From Bacillus sp. FJAT-27264 (GTDB lineage: Bacteria > Bacillota > Bacilli > Paenibacillales > Paenibacillaceae), in the NCBI RefSeq assembly GCF_001682855.1, contig NZ_MAQW01000012.1, positions 868,001 to 932,000 of the forward strand: a DNA stretch of 64,000 bases, written 5' to 3'. Below the pieces are notes generated by a model. That model had not been told where the DNA came from. It searched no databases and saw only the letters and a list, made by a program, of their open reading frames with translations. The position numbers were made by a program, and so were the translations under genes. This document shows, piece by piece, positions 62,828-64,000 of the stretch; within the stretch, counting starts at the first letter, position 1; each line of letters opens with the position of its first letter.

Positions 62828-64000
62828 GGATTTTTTTATTTTTTTATTAAACGGAATAAATAACAGCAGGCCCATCACACAGGTGATCACTTCGGTAACT
62901 GTCATGGACCAGATAACGCCGTGCAGTCCGAACATGGAATGTAACAGGACGATGACCGGTATATACAAAACACCTTGTGTGATGGACATAATCATCGTTG
63001 GCAGTCCTTGACCTGTGGCTTGAAATACACTAGTGAACAATCCTGTAAAACCATTAAACAATGCGGATATGAGCATCGCTACTACGATATAGGTCCCTAT
63101 TTTCAGCACCTCTAGATCATTGGAGAATAACTGTATAACCGGCTCTCTGAACAGATACACCAGGCCCACAAATAGTATCGCGATCCCGCCAATATAAAGT
63201 GCTGCATAGGTAAAACCTGCTTTGAATCTGCTAATATTTTTACTGGAATAATTATAAGCGAAGAATGGGATCAGACCTAAAAACAATCCCATGGCGAGAA
63301 ATTCCGGCACCTGAGCAATCCGTAGCGCCAGACCGAAACCGGCAACAACGCTGTCTCCATATAATATGGAATAGTTATTCAGCAAAAGTGTGCTCACAAT
63401 GAGAAAACCAGCTTGCAATAGCTCCGATACCCCGATCTTGTAGATTTCCAACTGATCCTTAATGGAAATTTTAAATGACTTCAGGAACCCTCGCAGATAT
63501 TCGCTCTTCTTTTCCAAGTAATAGATGTAATAGATCACGGACCCCGCATTGGCCAGAACCATTGCCAGCGCCGCTCCAGCTACATGCCATTTCAACACCA
63601 GAATAAATAACGGGTCAAAAATCAGACTCAGCGCCGTACTAATAAATATGCCGTACATCGACTCCTTGGAGGCCCCTTCCGACCGCACTAGCTGCTCCAA
63701 TGCAAAATTAAGAACAACGACGAATCCACCGGCAAACAGAGTCAAGACATAGGTTTTAGTATAGGCCAATGTGGCAGCATCCGCACCAAGTAATTGGACG
63801 ATGGGATTCACCAGCAGAAAAGCAAGGAGAGCAATCAGGAGGCCTGCAATAATACTGCTATAGAAAGTATAGCCAGCAATTCGCTTCCCTTTTTCCGTCT
63901 CCCTCTCCCCCGCCAAACGTGTGACAAAGGTCCCTCCACCTACGCCAAATACATTTCCAATGGCCATCAGCACGGTGAAAATCGGCAGGCCCAGGGTGAT
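62813..64000 (-). CDS. MATE-family transporter, N-terminus beyond the window
   Basis: At least 395 residues. The frame is open to the window edge (ITLGLPIFT continues ahead of VLMAIGNVFGVGGGTFVTRL), so the true start lies outside. Ten or more helices, GGGTFVTRLAGE near the visible start and GLALRIAQVPEF in the middle, match the MATE family (NorM/YeeO-like). It is not closely similar to the MATE protein at 21239. Its stop lies in the promoter of tRNA-Leu copy 2. Confidence 0.9.
   Translation of the reverse strand: MTLGLPIFTVLMAIGNVFGVGGGTFVTRLAGERETEKGKRIAGYTFYSSIIAGLLIALLAFLLVNPIVQLLGADAATLAYTKTYVLTLFAGGFVVVLNFALEQLVRSEGASKESMYGIFISTALSLIFDPLFILVLKWHVAGAALAMVLANAGSVIYYIYYLEKKSEYLRGFLKSFKISIKDQLEIYKIGVSELLQAGFLIVSTLLLNNYSILYGDSVVAGFGLALRIAQVPEFLAMGLFLGLIPFFAYNYSSKNISRFKAGFTYAALYIGGIAILFVGLVYLFREPVIQLFSNDLEVLKIGTYIVVAMLISALFNGFTGLFTSVFQATGQGLPTMIMSITQGVLYIPVIVLLHSMFGLHGVIWSMTVTEVITCVMGLLLFIPFNKKIKKSLHSI

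Overview
The window looks like chromosome from a spore-former of the Paenibacillaceae, most likely Paenibacillus. The reasons are family-level: a YesM/YesN two-component pair, an LplABC-type carbohydrate ABC transporter, GH2 beta-mannosidase, secreted CBM6 protein, many LysR, AraC, XRE-cupin and TetR regulators beside single transporters, strong AGGAGG ribosome sites and frequent TTG/GTG starts. No rRNA, CRISPR array, integrase, transposase or phage gene was seen.

Region 1 (1-29.7 kb) reads as ordinary chromosome. It holds a DUF7002-like gene and a VanZ-like gene. Next comes a compact minus-strand operon, ccdA-tlpA-msrAB-yesN-yesM-mcp, which pairs extracytoplasmic methionine sulfoxide repair with its own electron supply, two-component system and chemoreceptor. 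It is followed by a sulfur-type LLM monooxygenase divergent from a MetQ-like lipoprotein, and by two LysE-type exporters with different regulators. A secreted ThuA-CBM6 protein and an AraC/beta-mannosidase pair come next. A FusB-like EF-G-binding protein sits behind a leader peptide and attenuator. The region ends with a seven-gene minus-strand operon (HAD nucleotidase, LamG-metallophosphoesterase, DeoR, LplB-LplA-LplC, MATE).

Region 2 (29.7-62.8 kb) is bounded by two identical, same-orientation tRNA-Leu(CAG) genes inside a 102-bp perfect repeat. It is visibly more AT-rich in places and made of small regulator-plus-effector modules. These are TetR/NmrA, ArsR-rhodanese/glutamine amidotransferase, CynX-like MFS/XRE-cupin, LysR/MFS, a DinB-like and an SDR gene sharing divergent MerR-type promoters, and TetR/metallo-beta-lactamase fold. 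A run of four unrelated minus-strand genes (42.2-45.4 kb) carries related hairpin-containing repeats at the gene ends and looks like a cassette array. After it come a GDPD-OmpR-kinase-methyltransferase-DedA membrane-lipid group, an Old Yellow Enzyme gene cut by one in-frame stop, a two-component system with a giant MMPL transporter, a LysR/AtuA-like/DUF4387 group, a flavodoxin-like oxidoreductase and an ArsR/MFS pair.

Region 3 (62.8-64 kb) is the 3' part of a second MATE transporter, cut by the window edge.

All function calls come from reading motifs and translated sequence, without database searches. Domain positions are approximate.
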